DNA of 14,227 nucleotides, taken from contig JAAYJB010000388.1 in assembly GCA_012523155.1 (NCBI GenBank), positions 1-14,227 of the forward strand, given 5' to 3'. The notes under the pieces are model-generated. The model did not search any database and was not told the DNA's origin. It saw only the letters and a program-made list of their open reading frames with translations. Numbering within the stretch: position 1 is the first letter of the stretch; every line of letters starts with the position of its first letter. The DNA comes from Synergistaceae bacterium (GTDB lineage: Bacteria; Synergistota; Synergistia; Synergistales; Aminobacteriaceae). This document shows positions 1-7,934 of the stretch, one piece after another. The position numbers were made by a program, and so were the translations under genes.

Positions 1-1
1 A

Positions 2-37
2 AAAATAACAGCTGAGCATGCTGAAGGGAAGGGATAG
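2..37 (+). CDS. possible 3' end of an upstream gene (partial)
   Basis: Frame 2 is open from the window edge to a TAG at 35-37 and would encode the tail KITAEHAEGKG. The other two plus-strand frames stop at 15 or earlier. The stop would lie two bases before the TTG start of the MobB-like gene, whose ribosome binding site would sit inside this tail, which is a common operon arrangement. Eleven residues are too few to identify a family, so this may simply be non-coding leader. Confidence 0.25.
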   Translation, partial: KITAEHAEGKG

Positions 38-39
38 CT

Positions 40-675
40 TTGCCCCTTGCGGTAGCGGTATCGGGGTTCAAGAATACGGGAAAAACAACGCTCGCTCTTG
101 CACTGCTTGAGGAGATACTTTCCGCGGGTCTTTCTGCGGGTTTTGTAAAGCATACGGAAAAGGACGTCCTCTCCCGGGAAGAGAGCGATACGGGGAGGGC
201 GGTCTCCCTTGGGATCCCATGCGTCTACTGTGGAAACGACGGAGCTGTCTTCGAGGCCCCCGGAGCGGGGGTTACCCCTGAAAGGCTGGAGGTTTTTTTC
301 CCCGGGAAGGATATCGTCATAGTCGAGGGTGCAAAACGGACACCCATGCCGAGAATATGGGTAGGAGATCCCGGAAGCTGTCCTCCCGGGGTGAAGGGCG
401 TGTTCGCATATTATGACCGTTCCGCCGCCGCAGGAGACGGGAAAAAGTTTTTTGCGGAAGGTGACGAGAAGATGCTCGCCGGGAAAGTGATCGAGCTTTA
501 CCGCAGGGGGGAGGGCGGAGTGAAGGCGTCCCTGTTCGTCGGGGGAAAAAAGATTCCTTTGAAAGCCTTTGTCTCGGAAATGATCGCGGGGTGTTTATCG
601 GGGCTGGTTTTGCCGCTGAAAGGCGTACATTCCCTGAAAGATGGGGTACAGATCTACCTCAAACGAAATAAATGA
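40..675 (+). CDS. mobB: MobB-like molybdopterin-guanine dinucleotide biosynthesis GTPase with C-terminal extension
   Basis: A P-loop nucleotide-binding protein of 211 residues. The Walker A motif GFKNTGKTT lies at residues 9-17, KHTEKD at 37-42 matches the conserved histidine segment of MobB, and DIVIVEGAK at 91-99 is the Walker B-like strand. In known members MobB binds GTP and assists MobA in attaching GMP to molybdopterin, making the cofactor of formate dehydrogenases and related enzymes. The first ~155 residues cover that domain. Residues 161-208 are an extra basic segment (it begins VKASLFVGGKKIPLKAF) that E. coli MobB, about 175 residues, does not have. The start is TTG at 40, with a purine-rich GGAAGGGA just upstream; frame 1 has stops at 13 and 22, so no earlier start is possible. 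A T8 run follows the stop (679-686) but has no stem before it. No other molybdenum-cofactor gene is visible in the window. Confidence 0.85.
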   Translation: MPLAVAVSGFKNTGKTTLALALLEEILSAGLSAGFVKHTEKDVLSREESDTGRAVSLGIPCVYCGNDGAVFEAPGAGVTPERLEVFFPGKDIVIVEGAKRTPMPRIWVGDPGSCPPGVKGVFAYYDRSAAAGDGKKFFAEGDEKMLAGKVIELYRRGEGGVKASLFVGGKKIPLKAFVSEMIAGCLSGLVLPLKGVHSLKDGVQIYLKRNK

Positions 676-697
676 CCGTTTTTTTTGCAATCCACCC

Positions 698-726
698 TTG
701 TATTTTGTATTTTTACTCACTATAAT
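698..726 (+). promoter_or_regulatory. sigma-70-type promoter for hppA
   Basis: TTGTAT at 698-703 and a perfect TATAAT at 721-726 are separated by exactly 17 bases. This is the best promoter match seen in the window. Transcription would start near 733 and give a leader of about 70 bases before the hppA start. It sits in the 130-base gap after the MobB-like gene, so hppA probably forms its own transcription unit. Confidence 0.75.
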
Positions 727-760
727 TGCTGTCGCGCACTGATTGTTCATACCCGCCAGC

Positions 761-783
761 TGAGGCCCTGTCCGCAGGCCTCA
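761..783 (+). promoter_or_regulatory. hairpin in the hppA 5' leader
   Basis: TGAGGCC at 761-767 and GGCCTCA at 777-783 form a perfect 7-bp stem with a 9-base loop, seven bases before the ribosome binding site GAGGAGGT (791-798). No T-run follows, so it is not a terminator. It may stabilise the mRNA or influence ribosome access. I recognise no known riboswitch here. Confidence 0.45.
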
Positions 784-805
784 TCATATCGAGGAGGTAG
801 TGGAA

Positions 806-2767
806 ATGGACTTTTTTCTTTTACTTGTCGTAGGTGTTACAGGTGTTCTTGCTCTTGCCTTCGCCTTCGTTTCCTACGGGCGTATCACACGGTTCACGGT
901 TGAAAACGAACGGGTCGCGGAGCTTTCCGAGATCATTCACAGGGGAGCCATGGCTTTCCTGTACAGGGAGTATAAATGGCTGCTTCCGTTTCTGATCGTC
1001 GTCGGAGTCATCCTTTTGTTCACCATCGGAACGGCATCCGGGGTTTCGTTCATTGTGGGCGGTCTGTGCAGCGCGGCTGCCGGATACATGGGGATGGTGG
1101 TCGCCACCAGGACCAACGGGAAAACAGCCTTTGCCGCCACGAGGGGAATGAACGAGGCGCTTACCATGGCCTTCAGGGGCGGCAGCGTGATGGGGATGTC
1201 CGTGGTCGGCATAGGCGTTCTCGGAATTCTTGCCTGCTTCGCCCTTTTCCCGGATCCTGCGATCATTACGAGCTTCGGCATGGGAGCCAGCTCCATAGCT
1301 CTTTTTGCACGTGTGGGAGGCGGAATTTACACCAAGGCTGCAGATGTGGGTGCCGACCTTGTCGGTAAGGTAGAGGCCGGAATTCCCGAGGACGACCCGA
1401 GAAACCCGGCGGTCATAGCGGACAACGTCGGCGATAACGTAGGCGACATCGCGGGAATGGGGGCCGACCTTTTCGAGTCTTACGTGAATTCCATACTTGC
1501 CGCAATGGCGGTGGGGCTCGCGGCTTTCGGGATGAGGGGAGTCATTTATCCTCTCGTTATGGCCGGCATAGGAATCCTCGCCTCCATCGGCGGAACGGCG
1601 TTTGTAAAAGTAAAGGATGGCGGAAACGCTGCTGTTGCACTCAGGAAGGGGACATTCGTGACCGGTGGGCTGATGATCCTCGGCTCGCTTCTTGTGACAC
1701 TGGCCCTCTTCAGGGACCTGTCCCTGTTCTGGGCTGTTCTTTCAGGAGTCGGTGTGGGGGTCATCATAGGGTTCGTAACTGAAATCTACACCTCCGGCGA
1801 CTATTCGTCAGTAAAACACATTGCGGCGTCCTCCAAGACCGGGCCTGCGACTGTCATCCTCTCCGGCCTTGCCGTTGGAATGAAATCGACAGTGGTCCCG
1901 GTGATCCTCATCTGCATCGCAACGCTTGTCAGCTTCCGTTTCGGAGGGCTCTACGGAATTGCCTGCGCTGCCGTGGGCATGCTTTCAATTACCGGCATGG
2001 CGCTGAGCGTAGACGCCTACGGACCCATAGCCGACAACGCGGGCGGTATCGCAGAAATGAGCCACCTTCCCAAGGAAGTGAGGAAGATAACCGATAAGCT
2101 TGATGCCATCGGAAACACCACGGCTGCAATGGGCAAAGGACTCGCGATCGGTTCCGCTGCACTGACGGCCCTGGCGCTGTTTGCGGCATATGCCCATTCG
2201 GTAAAACTCAGCGCAATAGACCTGAATGACCCCAAGGTAATGGTGGGGCTCTTCCTTGGCGGCATGCTTCCGTTCCTCTTCAGCTCCATGTCGATCCAGG
2301 CCGTGGGGCGTGCTGCTGAAGCGATGATCGATGAAGTCCGACGCCAGTTCAGGGAGATTCCCGGGATCATGGAAGGAACGGGAAGGCCCGAGTACGAGAA
2401 GTGCGTTGATATTTCCACGGCTGCTGCCCTCAGGGAAATGATCATTCCCGGCCTTCTTGCTGTCGTCTCCCCGGTCGCTGTTGGTTTCGGCCTTGGCGCA
2501 CAGGCGCTTGGAGGCCTTCTGGCAGGGTCGATCGTAACCGGTGTGATGCTCGCCATTTTCATGTCCAACTCGGGCGGAGCGTGGGATAATGCGAAAAAGT
2601 ACATCGAAGAGGGAAACTTCGGCGGAAAGGGAACCCCGGAACATGCAGCGGCGGTCGTGGGCGACACGGTCGGCGATCCCTTCAAGGACACAGCGGGACC
2701 GAGCCTGAATATACTCATCAAGCTCATGTCGGTGGTCGCACTCGTTCTCGCACCACTTTTTGTATAG
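806..2767 (+). CDS. hppA: K+-dependent ion-translocating membrane pyrophosphatase
   Basis: An integral membrane pump of 653 residues that hydrolyses cytoplasmic pyrophosphate and moves Na+ or H+ outward. Family signatures are all present: DVGADLVGK at 180-188, EDDPRNP from 195, DNVGDNVGD at 206-214 and, near the C terminus, [13 protein letters not shown] and [14 protein letters not shown]. These acidic clusters bind the Mg-pyrophosphate substrate. Residues 436-444 read GNTTAAMGK; alanine at 440, where K+-independent enzymes carry lysine, marks the K+-dependent subfamily. The helix-6 glutamate is at 224 in ADLFES, with Asn at 228, as in the sodium-pumping Thermotoga enzyme, which hints at Na+ transport but is not decisive. 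ATG 806 is preferred to GTG 800 because GAGGAGGT ends 7 bases before it and only 1 base before the GTG. The gene is bounded by its own promoter and a strong terminator. Confidence 0.97.
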   Translation: MDFFLLLVVGVTGVLALAFAFVSYGRITRFTVENERVAELSEIIHRGAMAFLYREYKWLLPFLIVVGVILLFTIGTASGVSFIVGGLCSAAAGYMGMVVATRTNGKTAFAATRGMNEALTMAFRGGSVMGMSVVGIGVLGILACFALFPDPAIITSFGMGASSIALFARVGGGIYTKAADVGADLVGKVEAGIPEDDPRNPAVIADNVGDNVGDIAGMGADLFESYVNSILAAMAVGLAAFGMRGVIYPLVMAGIGILASIGGTAFVKVKDGGNAAVALRKGTFVTGGLMILGSLLVTLALFRDLSLFWAVLSGVGVGVIIGFVTEIYTSGDYSSVKHIAASSKTGPATVILSGLAVGMKSTVVPVILICIATLVSFRFGGLYGIACAAVGMLSITGMALSVDAYGPIADNAGGIAEMSHLPKEVRKITDKLDAIGNTTAAMGKGLAIGSAALTALALFAAYAHSVKLSAIDLNDPKVMVGLFLGGMLPFLFSSMSIQAVGRAAEAMIDEVRRQFREIPGIMEGTGRPEYEKCVDISTAAALREMIIPGLLAVVSPVAVGFGLGAQALGGLLAGSIVTGVMLAIFMSNSGGAWDNAKKYIEEGNFGGKGTPEHAAAVVGDTVGDPFKDTAGPSLNILIKLMSVVALVLAPLFV

Positions 2768-2789
2768 AACGGGAAGAAAAGAGTACAAT
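2760..2789 (+). promoter_or_regulatory. candidate promoter for dnaG overlapping the hppA stop
   Basis: TTGTAT at 2760-2765 and TACAAT at 2784-2789 are separated by 18 bases. The -35 hexamer is the same as at the hppA promoter. The predicted start point (about 2796) lies inside the first arm of the terminator at 2793-2828. If real, this would let dnaG be transcribed independently of hppA. The evidence is sequence match only. Confidence 0.4.
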
Positions 2790-2792
2790 ACG

Positions 2793-2828
2793 GGGGGGAA
2801 GGGGAACCTTCCCCCCTGATTTTTTTTT
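2793..2828 (+). terminator. intrinsic terminator after hppA
   Basis: A perfect 10-bp stem pairs GGGGGGAAGG (2793-2802) with CCTTCCCCCC (2807-2816) around a GGAA tetraloop of GNRA type. A TGA triplet and nine T residues (2820-2828) follow. The T-run runs straight into the dnaG ribosome binding site GAGGAGG (2829-2835), so the element could also act as an attenuator for dnaG. Confidence 0.9.
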
Positions 2829-2845
2829 GAGGAGGCGAACAGCTG

Positions 2846-4594
2846 GTGCAGTCGGATGATGTGCGGCAGATAAAGGAAAGGCTTGACATCGTTGAAGTGA
2901 TCGGCGACTATGTCCGCCTCAGGAAGGCCGGGGCAAATTTTATCGGCCTGTGCCCTTTCCACGAAGAAAAGACCCCTTCGTTCAATGTCTCTCCGTCCAG
3001 GCAGACTTTTCACTGTTTCGGCTGCGGGCAGGGAGGGGACATATTCACCTTCATCATGGAAAAGGAAGGGCTCTCTTTCCGTGAAGCCCTTGAAACGCTG
3101 GCGGACAGGGCCGGTATCCGGCTATCCCCGGTCCCCGGAAAAGACAGGCAGGCGAAAAGCCTTTTCGATATCATGGAGCGGGCCTGTTCCCTGTATCAGT
3201 CACTTCTGCAGGAAGCCGGGGGAGAGGCGGCAAGAGCGTACCTTTCAAGAAGGTCGCTCCCTCCGGACACCTGGAAACGTTTTGAGCTCGGATGGGCACC
3301 CTCATCATGGGACACCCTCTGGAACGCCCTTTTCCGGGAAGGAGTCAGGCCGAAGGAGGCAATGGATGCAGGACTGGTTCTTGAAGGAAAAAACGGGATG
3401 TATGACAGGTTTCGGGGCAGGGTGATTTTCCCTGTCCGGGATATTTCGGGAAGGCTGCTGGCCTTTGGGGGACGGCTCATCGACGGGGAAGGGGCCAAAT
3501 ATATAAACAGCCCCGAGGGTGTCCTGTACAGCAAACGCAGGAACCTTTACCTTCTCCAGAAAGCGAAGGAAGCTGCAAGGGGCCGGGAACGGGTCATCCT
3601 CGTTGAAGGATACATGGATGCCATACGGCTTCATCTTTCAGGCTATCCCGAGGCTGCTGCGTCCCTGGGAACAGCCTTGACAGAAGATCAGGCAATGCTC
3701 ATCAGGCGGTTTACGGACAGGTGTTTTATCTGCTACGACTCGGATATCGCCGGCCAGGAAGCGACCATAAGGGGAATGTACGTTCTTCAGAAGGCGGGAC
3801 TTGATGTCCGTGTTGTAGAATTGCCCAGGGGCAAGGATCCCGACGATCTGCTCTGTCTCCCGGACGGGAAAACCCTTTTCGATAAGGCCCTGGAGTCAGC
3901 ACGTCCCCTGGTGCTCCATCATGTATTTCTCCGTGCCGATATGCTCCGCTCACCCGAGAAAAGAAAGCGTGCCTCCGATGAGGTCCTCTCTGGAATAGCC
4001 CTTCTTTCTCCTGTGGATGCCGCACCATATGTTCCGAAGGTGGCAGCGGCCCTTGGCATTTTTCCCCATGAGCTGAGCTCCATGCTGGACGAATACAGGA
4101 GGCGGCGTCAGCCGGGGGGCCAGGGGGGAAAACCGGCAGAGAAAAAGGACGGCGGTCAGAGAGACGGCGGCAGCCGGATAGACGAGATCGAGGCAGCCCT
4201 TTGTACCCTGTTGTGGAAAGACGACAGGATACGGAGGACGGGGGATGTGCGCAGGGTCCTCTCCCTGCTGAATGACGAACGCCTTCAGACTGTCGCCGCT
4301 GCCCTTTTTTCAACGTCTTCAATAGATGAGCTGGAGGCACGGTGGCACTCCCTTGGAGAGACGTTCCCCTTTCAGGCCATAGCTGTGGGCGGGGAATGGT
4401 GCGATGGTCCGGGCAGCTCAGGCGGAGGCTGGGACGCGGTGATCGGTATTCTCGAGAAAAGAAAGATACAGCAGGAGTACGACGTGATCCTGGAGAAGCT
4501 TTCAAGAGGAGAGGCGACCAGTGCTGATCTTGTAAGGTTCCAGGAGGTTGCCAGGTCGCTTAAGGGATGTGAAAGTCCGGGAAAGGGAAAATGA
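2846..4594 (+). CDS. dnaG: DNA primase DnaG
   Basis: Synthesises RNA primers for the replication fork. The 582 residues match the usual length of the family. The N-terminal CHC2-type zinc site is C36, H39, C57 and C60. The catalytic TOPRIM domain shows EGYMD, with E254, and YDSD, with D298 and D300, the metal-binding acidic residues. The preceding segment around [16 protein letters not shown] is conserved in primases. A Gly/Gln/Lys-rich linker near residues 420-445 leads to a divergent C-terminal region, in the place of the DnaB-helicase interaction domain. The start is GTG at 2846, 10 bases after GAGGAGG; no ATG start fits. In many bacteria rpoD follows dnaG, but here an S4-domain gene follows after 76 bases. 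Transcription must come through or from within the terminator region just upstream. Confidence 0.98.
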   Translation: MQSDDVRQIKERLDIVEVIGDYVRLRKAGANFIGLCPFHEEKTPSFNVSPSRQTFHCFGCGQGGDIFTFIMEKEGLSFREALETLADRAGIRLSPVPGKDRQAKSLFDIMERACSLYQSLLQEAGGEAARAYLSRRSLPPDTWKRFELGWAPSSWDTLWNALFREGVRPKEAMDAGLVLEGKNGMYDRFRGRVIFPVRDISGRLLAFGGRLIDGEGAKYINSPEGVLYSKRRNLYLLQKAKEAARGRERVILVEGYMDAIRLHLSGYPEAAASLGTALTEDQAMLIRRFTDRCFICYDSDIAGQEATIRGMYVLQKAGLDVRVVELPRGKDPDDLLCLPDGKTLFDKALESARPLVLHHVFLRADMLRSPEKRKRASDEVLSGIALLSPVDAAPYVPKVAAALGIFPHELSSMLDEYRRRRQPGGQGGKPAEKKDGGQRDGGSRIDEIEAALCTLLWKDDRIRRTGDVRRVLSLLNDERLQTVAAALFSTSSIDELEARWHSLGETFPFQAIAVGGEWCDGPGSSGGGWDAVIGILEKRKIQQEYDVILEKLSRGEATSADLVRFQEVARSLKGCESPGKGK

Positions 4595-4596
4595 CT

Positions 4597-4614
4597 TTGT
4601 GAAAGAATTGAAAT
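4597..4614 (+). promoter_or_regulatory. possible Rex-type operator
   Basis: TTGTGAA (4597-4603) is a perfect half-site of the common bacterial Rex operator TTGTGAA-N4-TTCACAA. After AGAA, the second half reads TTGAAAT and matches 4 of 7 positions. The site overlaps the -35 hexamer of the candidate promoter at 4608-4637, as expected for a repressor. A Rex gene lies downstream in the same putative operon. The degenerate second half keeps confidence low. Confidence 0.3.
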
Positions 4615-4637
4615 ATAAGGAGCATGTTTGATATACT
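4608..4637 (+). promoter_or_regulatory. candidate promoter for rqcP-eno-ridA-rex
   Basis: TTGAAA at 4608-4613 and TATACT at 4632-4637 are separated by 18 bases, in the 76-base gap after dnaG. Each hexamer is close to the sigma-70 consensus. The start point would be near 4644, about 27 bases before the rqcP ATG. No terminator was seen between the dnaG stop and this site, so read-through from dnaG is also possible. Confidence 0.5.
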
Positions 4638-4670
4638 CTTCGTTGGTTTCAATTCCGGAGGAAGGCAGAT

Positions 4671-4949
4671 ATGAGGATCGACAGGTATCTCAAGCTGGCA
4701 CGGCTTATAAAAAGGCGTACGGCAGCCCAGGAGATGGCGTCTGTGGGTGCGGTGAGAATAAACGGACGGCAGTGCAAGCCGTCTTCGGAAGTCCGGGCGG
4801 GTGACGTGGTAGAAATTGCATACCCGTCAAGGATTCTCACCGTAGAAGTACTCTGCGACGGGGAAAACGAGCTGAAACGATGTGCTCCCGGAGAAGCGTA
4901 TTCGGTTCGTGAGGAAAGGCGGGCGGATCCGGAGGAAAAGCCGTGGTAG
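4671..4949 (+). CDS. rqcP: S4-domain RNA-binding protein, RqcP (YabO/Hsp15-like)
   Basis: A small basic protein of 92 residues. The N-terminal S4 fold starts MRIDRYLKLARLIKRR, continues through residues 18-35 with the RINGR turn, and ends at SSEVRAGDVVEI. This closely follows Bacillus YabO/RqcP (RLDKFLKVSRLIKRRT), which binds stalled 60S-like large subunits and holds the P-site tRNA while RqcH adds C-terminal alanine tails to incomplete proteins. The distantly related Hsp15 of enterobacteria acts on similar complexes. The acidic C-terminal tail beyond residue 75 is not conserved in my memory of the family. The ATG follows GGAGG (4657-4661) by 9 bases. It is the first gene of a probable operon, 51 bases before eno. 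RqcH itself is not in the window. Assignment to RqcP rather than another short S4 protein rests on length and the N-terminal match. Confidence 0.85.
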   Translation: MRIDRYLKLARLIKRRTAAQEMASVGAVRINGRQCKPSSEVRAGDVVEIAYPSRILTVEVLCDGENELKRCAPGEAYSVREERRADPEEKPW

Positions 4950-4994
4950 GCCTGTGCCGCCTGAAGAGATGAACGGAAAAGAAAAAGGAGCTGA

Positions 4995-6284
<1,290 letters not shown>

Positions 6285-6299
6285 AAGGAGGCGGTATCA

Positions 6300-6680
6300 A
6301 TGAAAAAGGTCATAGCAACAGATAAAGCGCCTGCAGCGGTAGGTCCCTACAGCCAGGCAATCAGGGCCGGCAGTTTTCTCTTTTGTTCGGGGCAGATCCC
6401 CGTCGATCCTTCCACGGGGCAGTTTGTGGAGGGAGGAGTGGAGCAGCAGGCAGAGCAGGTACTCAGGAACGTGAAGGCTGTTCTCGAGGGAGCGGGGTAC
6501 TCTCTTTCCGATGTGATCAAGGCCACGGTTTTCGCCGTGAACATGGCGGATTTTGCCGCGGTGAACGGTGTGTACGCCAGGTTCTTCGAAAAGGAGCCTC
6601 CGGCACGGTCTTTCGTTGAAGTCGGGGCTCTTCCCAAGGGAGCGCTCGTGGAAGTGGAAGTTGTTGCCTGGAAGGAGTAA
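6300..6680 (+). CDS. ridA: RidA family reactive imine/enamine deaminase
   Basis: A trimeric cytoplasmic hydrolase of 126 residues that destroys 2-aminoacrylate and related enamines released by PLP enzymes such as serine and threonine dehydratases. It is full length for the YjgF/YER057c/UK114 family. Visible signatures are GPYSQAI near residue 15, FCSGQIPVDP near 28, the dimer-pocket segment PPARSFVEV with R103, the arginine that binds the carboxylate in active RidA proteins, and the C-terminal VEVEVVA strand with a conserved glutamate. The ATG at 6300 follows AAGGAGG by about 8 bases and lies 15 bases after eno, so the two are almost certainly cotranscribed. The R103 residue supports true deaminase activity rather than an inactive paralogue. 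Confidence 0.95.
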   Translation: MKKVIATDKAPAAVGPYSQAIRAGSFLFCSGQIPVDPSTGQFVEGGVEQQAEQVLRNVKAVLEGAGYSLSDVIKATVFAVNMADFAAVNGVYARFFEKEPPARSFVEVGALPKGALVEVEVVAWKE

Positions 6681-6687
6681 AGAATCA

Positions 6688-6712
6688 GGGGGCGAGGGTG
6701 CTCCTTCCCCCC
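6688..6712 (+). promoter_or_regulatory. GC-rich hairpin between ridA and rex
   Basis: GGGGG (6688-6692) pairs with CCCCC (6708-6712) and, past one mismatch, GAGG (6694-6697) pairs with CCTT plus C (6703-6706). The loop is about 5 bases. The 3' arm contains CCTTCCCCCC, identical to the 3' arm of the hppA terminator, but no T-run follows. A competing pairing exists between GGAAGGAG (6670-6677) and CTCCTTCC (6701-6708). It may reduce rather than stop transcription into rex. Confidence 0.4.
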
Positions 6713-6738
6713 GTGACCTTTCCTAAGGAAGTGCGGAT

Positions 6739-7365
6739 ATGAAAATAGCGGAACCTACGGTTGAACGGCTAGTGCAGTACCATCGCCTTCTGGAACAGCT
6801 CGTGAACGAAGGGCAGAAAGTGGTCTCATCCCAGGAAATCGGTGAAATGCTGGCATTCAAAGCCAGCCAGGTGAGAAAGGATCTCTCCTATTTCGGTGAA
6901 ATCGGAAAACGGGGAGTGGGGTATCATGTTGACCGTCTTCACAAGCACATCAGCGGCATCCTTTCCTCTCCAAGATGCTGGTCCCTCGGCCTGGTAGGAG
7001 CAGGAAACCTCGGTGAAGCGCTGCTGGGGTACAACGCTTTTCAGAGCGACAAGTTCAGCATAAGGGCTCTCTTCGATGTGGACAGGGAAAAAATCGGCAA
7101 AAAGATACAGGGTATCCCCTGTTTTTCATTGGAGGAGGCTCCACGGATAATCCGTGAAAGCGGGATAGAGGTCGTCATCCTTACGGTTCCGGCTGCCGTT
7201 GCCCAGCAGGTGGCGGATATCGTTGCGGAAGCCGGAACGGTGAAAGGGATCCTCAATTTTGCCCCGGTTTCTCTTTCAGTTCCCGGGAACATGCTGCTTG
7301 CATCGGTGGATATCTCGGTGGAACTGGAAAAGCTTCTTTTCTTTCTGAAACACAAGGAAGACTAG
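6739..7365 (+). CDS. rex: redox-sensing transcriptional repressor Rex
   Basis: A DNA-binding repressor of 208 residues that senses the NADH/NAD+ ratio; NADH binding releases it from operators in front of fermentation and respiration genes. Residues ~8-65 form the winged helix, with VSSQEIGEMLAFKASQVRKD as the recognition part and YFGEIGKRGVGY as the wing, the most conserved segment of the family. The Rossmann NAD(H)-binding domain follows, with GAGNLG at 87-92, FDVD at the end of the second strand and VILTVPA near the middle. The C-terminal helix (VELEKLLFFLKHKE) is the domain-swapped dimer helix. The ATG follows AAGGAAG by 7 bases. It ends a putative rqcP-eno-ridA-rex operon. A possible operator for it lies at 4597-4614, which would make the operon self-regulated. 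Confidence 0.97.
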   Translation: MKIAEPTVERLVQYHRLLEQLVNEGQKVVSSQEIGEMLAFKASQVRKDLSYFGEIGKRGVGYHVDRLHKHISGILSSPRCWSLGLVGAGNLGEALLGYNAFQSDKFSIRALFDVDREKIGKKIQGIPCFSLEEAPRIIRESGIEVVILTVPAAVAQQVADIVAEAGTVKGILNFAPVSLSVPGNMLLASVDISVELEKLLFFLKHKED

Positions 7366-7453
7366 TTTTGGTAGAATATCGGGGGTTCCGGGAGGAGCCC
7401 TGAAAGCAATCTTACACAAAAAAGAATCTTAAACAATCAAGGAGGCGTTTTTA

Positions 7454-7816
7454 TTGGAACAGCAGTGCGGACAGGCAGCAGGCGGGGCAGGAGGACAGGG
7501 GAGTCTTATGGGGATGCTTTTTCCTCTTGCCATATTTGTAGTCATCTTCTACTTCTTCATCATACGGCCCCAGAAAAAACGGCAGAGAACACAGGACCAG
7601 CTTCTGGCCTCCCTTACCAGGGGTGACCAGGTAGTCACCATCGGAGGCTTCTTCGCCACCATAAGGGAAGTGAAGGAAGACAGCATCGTAGTGGAAATAG
7701 CTGACGGAGTAAAGGTCAGAATACTGAAGTCCGCAGTGGCGACAAAGCGCGCTGCACCGGCTGCCCAGCCCAGGGAAAACGAACCCAGGGAGGAAAAGCA
7801 GGAGGAAAGCAACTGA
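7454..7816 (+). CDS. yajC: Sec translocase accessory subunit YajC
   Basis: A small inner-membrane protein of 120 residues that joins SecD and SecF in the holotranslocon. A Gly/Gln-rich start is followed by one membrane segment (about residues 18-38, MGMLFPLAIFVVIFYFFI) ending in the hallmark RPQKKRQ. A cytoplasmic domain with LTRGDQVVTIGGFFATI and a strand-rich part ending in LKSAVATKR follows; the last ~20 residues are charged and probably disordered. The start is TTG at 7454, 8 bases after GGAGG (7441-7445); the next ATG would cut into the membrane segment. It lies 88 bases after rex, in a gap with no clear terminator and only weak -10-like matches, and 118 bases before secD. Confidence 0.95.
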   Translation: MEQQCGQAAGGAGGQGSLMGMLFPLAIFVVIFYFFIIRPQKKRQRTQDQLLASLTRGDQVVTIGGFFATIREVKEDSIVVEIADGVKVRILKSAVATKRAAPAAQPRENEPREEKQEESN

Positions 7817-7844
7817 GTTTTTTCCTACGGAAAACCGGGGCCTG

Positions 7845-7883
7845 CGGGGAAGAGGCCGCCTTGAGGCGGCCGCTCCGTTTTTT
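7845..7883 (+). terminator. terminator-like hairpin between yajC and secD
   Basis: GGCCGCC (7854-7860) pairs with GGCGGCC (7865-7871) around the loop TTGA. An outer stem joins CGGGG (7845-7849) and CTCCG (7873-7877), with one G-T pair and an asymmetric internal bulge. Six T residues (7878-7883) follow directly. Since yajC, secD and secF normally act together, it probably works as a partial attenuator. A weak -10 match, TATATT at 7904-7909, lies downstream without a good -35 box. Confidence 0.7.
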
Positions 7884-7934
7884 CCGGCCTTTTGATCAGT
7901 GCTTATATTGCGGAGTGTCCAGGAGGGAAGAATT

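Noticed and set aside
679..686. A terminator after the MobB-like gene
   Set aside because: There is a T8 run just after the stop, but no GC-rich stem precedes it.
733..805. A fluoride riboswitch in front of hppA
   Set aside because: Both pyrophosphatase and enolase are fluoride targets and such switches occur near their genes, but the expected GG-N-GATGG and CTGATG-type conserved segments are absent here and before eno.
685..903. A 72-residue plus-strand reading frame across the hppA leader
   Set aside because: It covers the promoter and overlaps hppA in another frame. It has no ribosome binding site and no protein-like pattern.
1985..3013. A 342-residue reading frame on the minus strand
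   Set aside because: It lies opposite hppA and the start of dnaG, both certain genes, and its translation shows no recognisable domain. It is a shadow of the codon usage on the plus strand.
3726..4505. A 259-residue reading frame on the minus strand
   Set aside because: It is fully antisense to dnaG, is rich in Pro, Arg and Ser as expected for a shadow frame, and resembles no family I know.
7408..7431. The direct repeat AATCTTA in the yajC leader
   Set aside because: Two 7-base AT-rich copies 17 bases apart are easily explained by chance in this AT-rich leader.
7899..7934. An upstream GTG start giving SecD 12 more residues
   Set aside because: The GTG has no ribosome binding site, whereas ATG 7935 has AGGAGG 8 bases upstream and gives a normal SecD N terminus.
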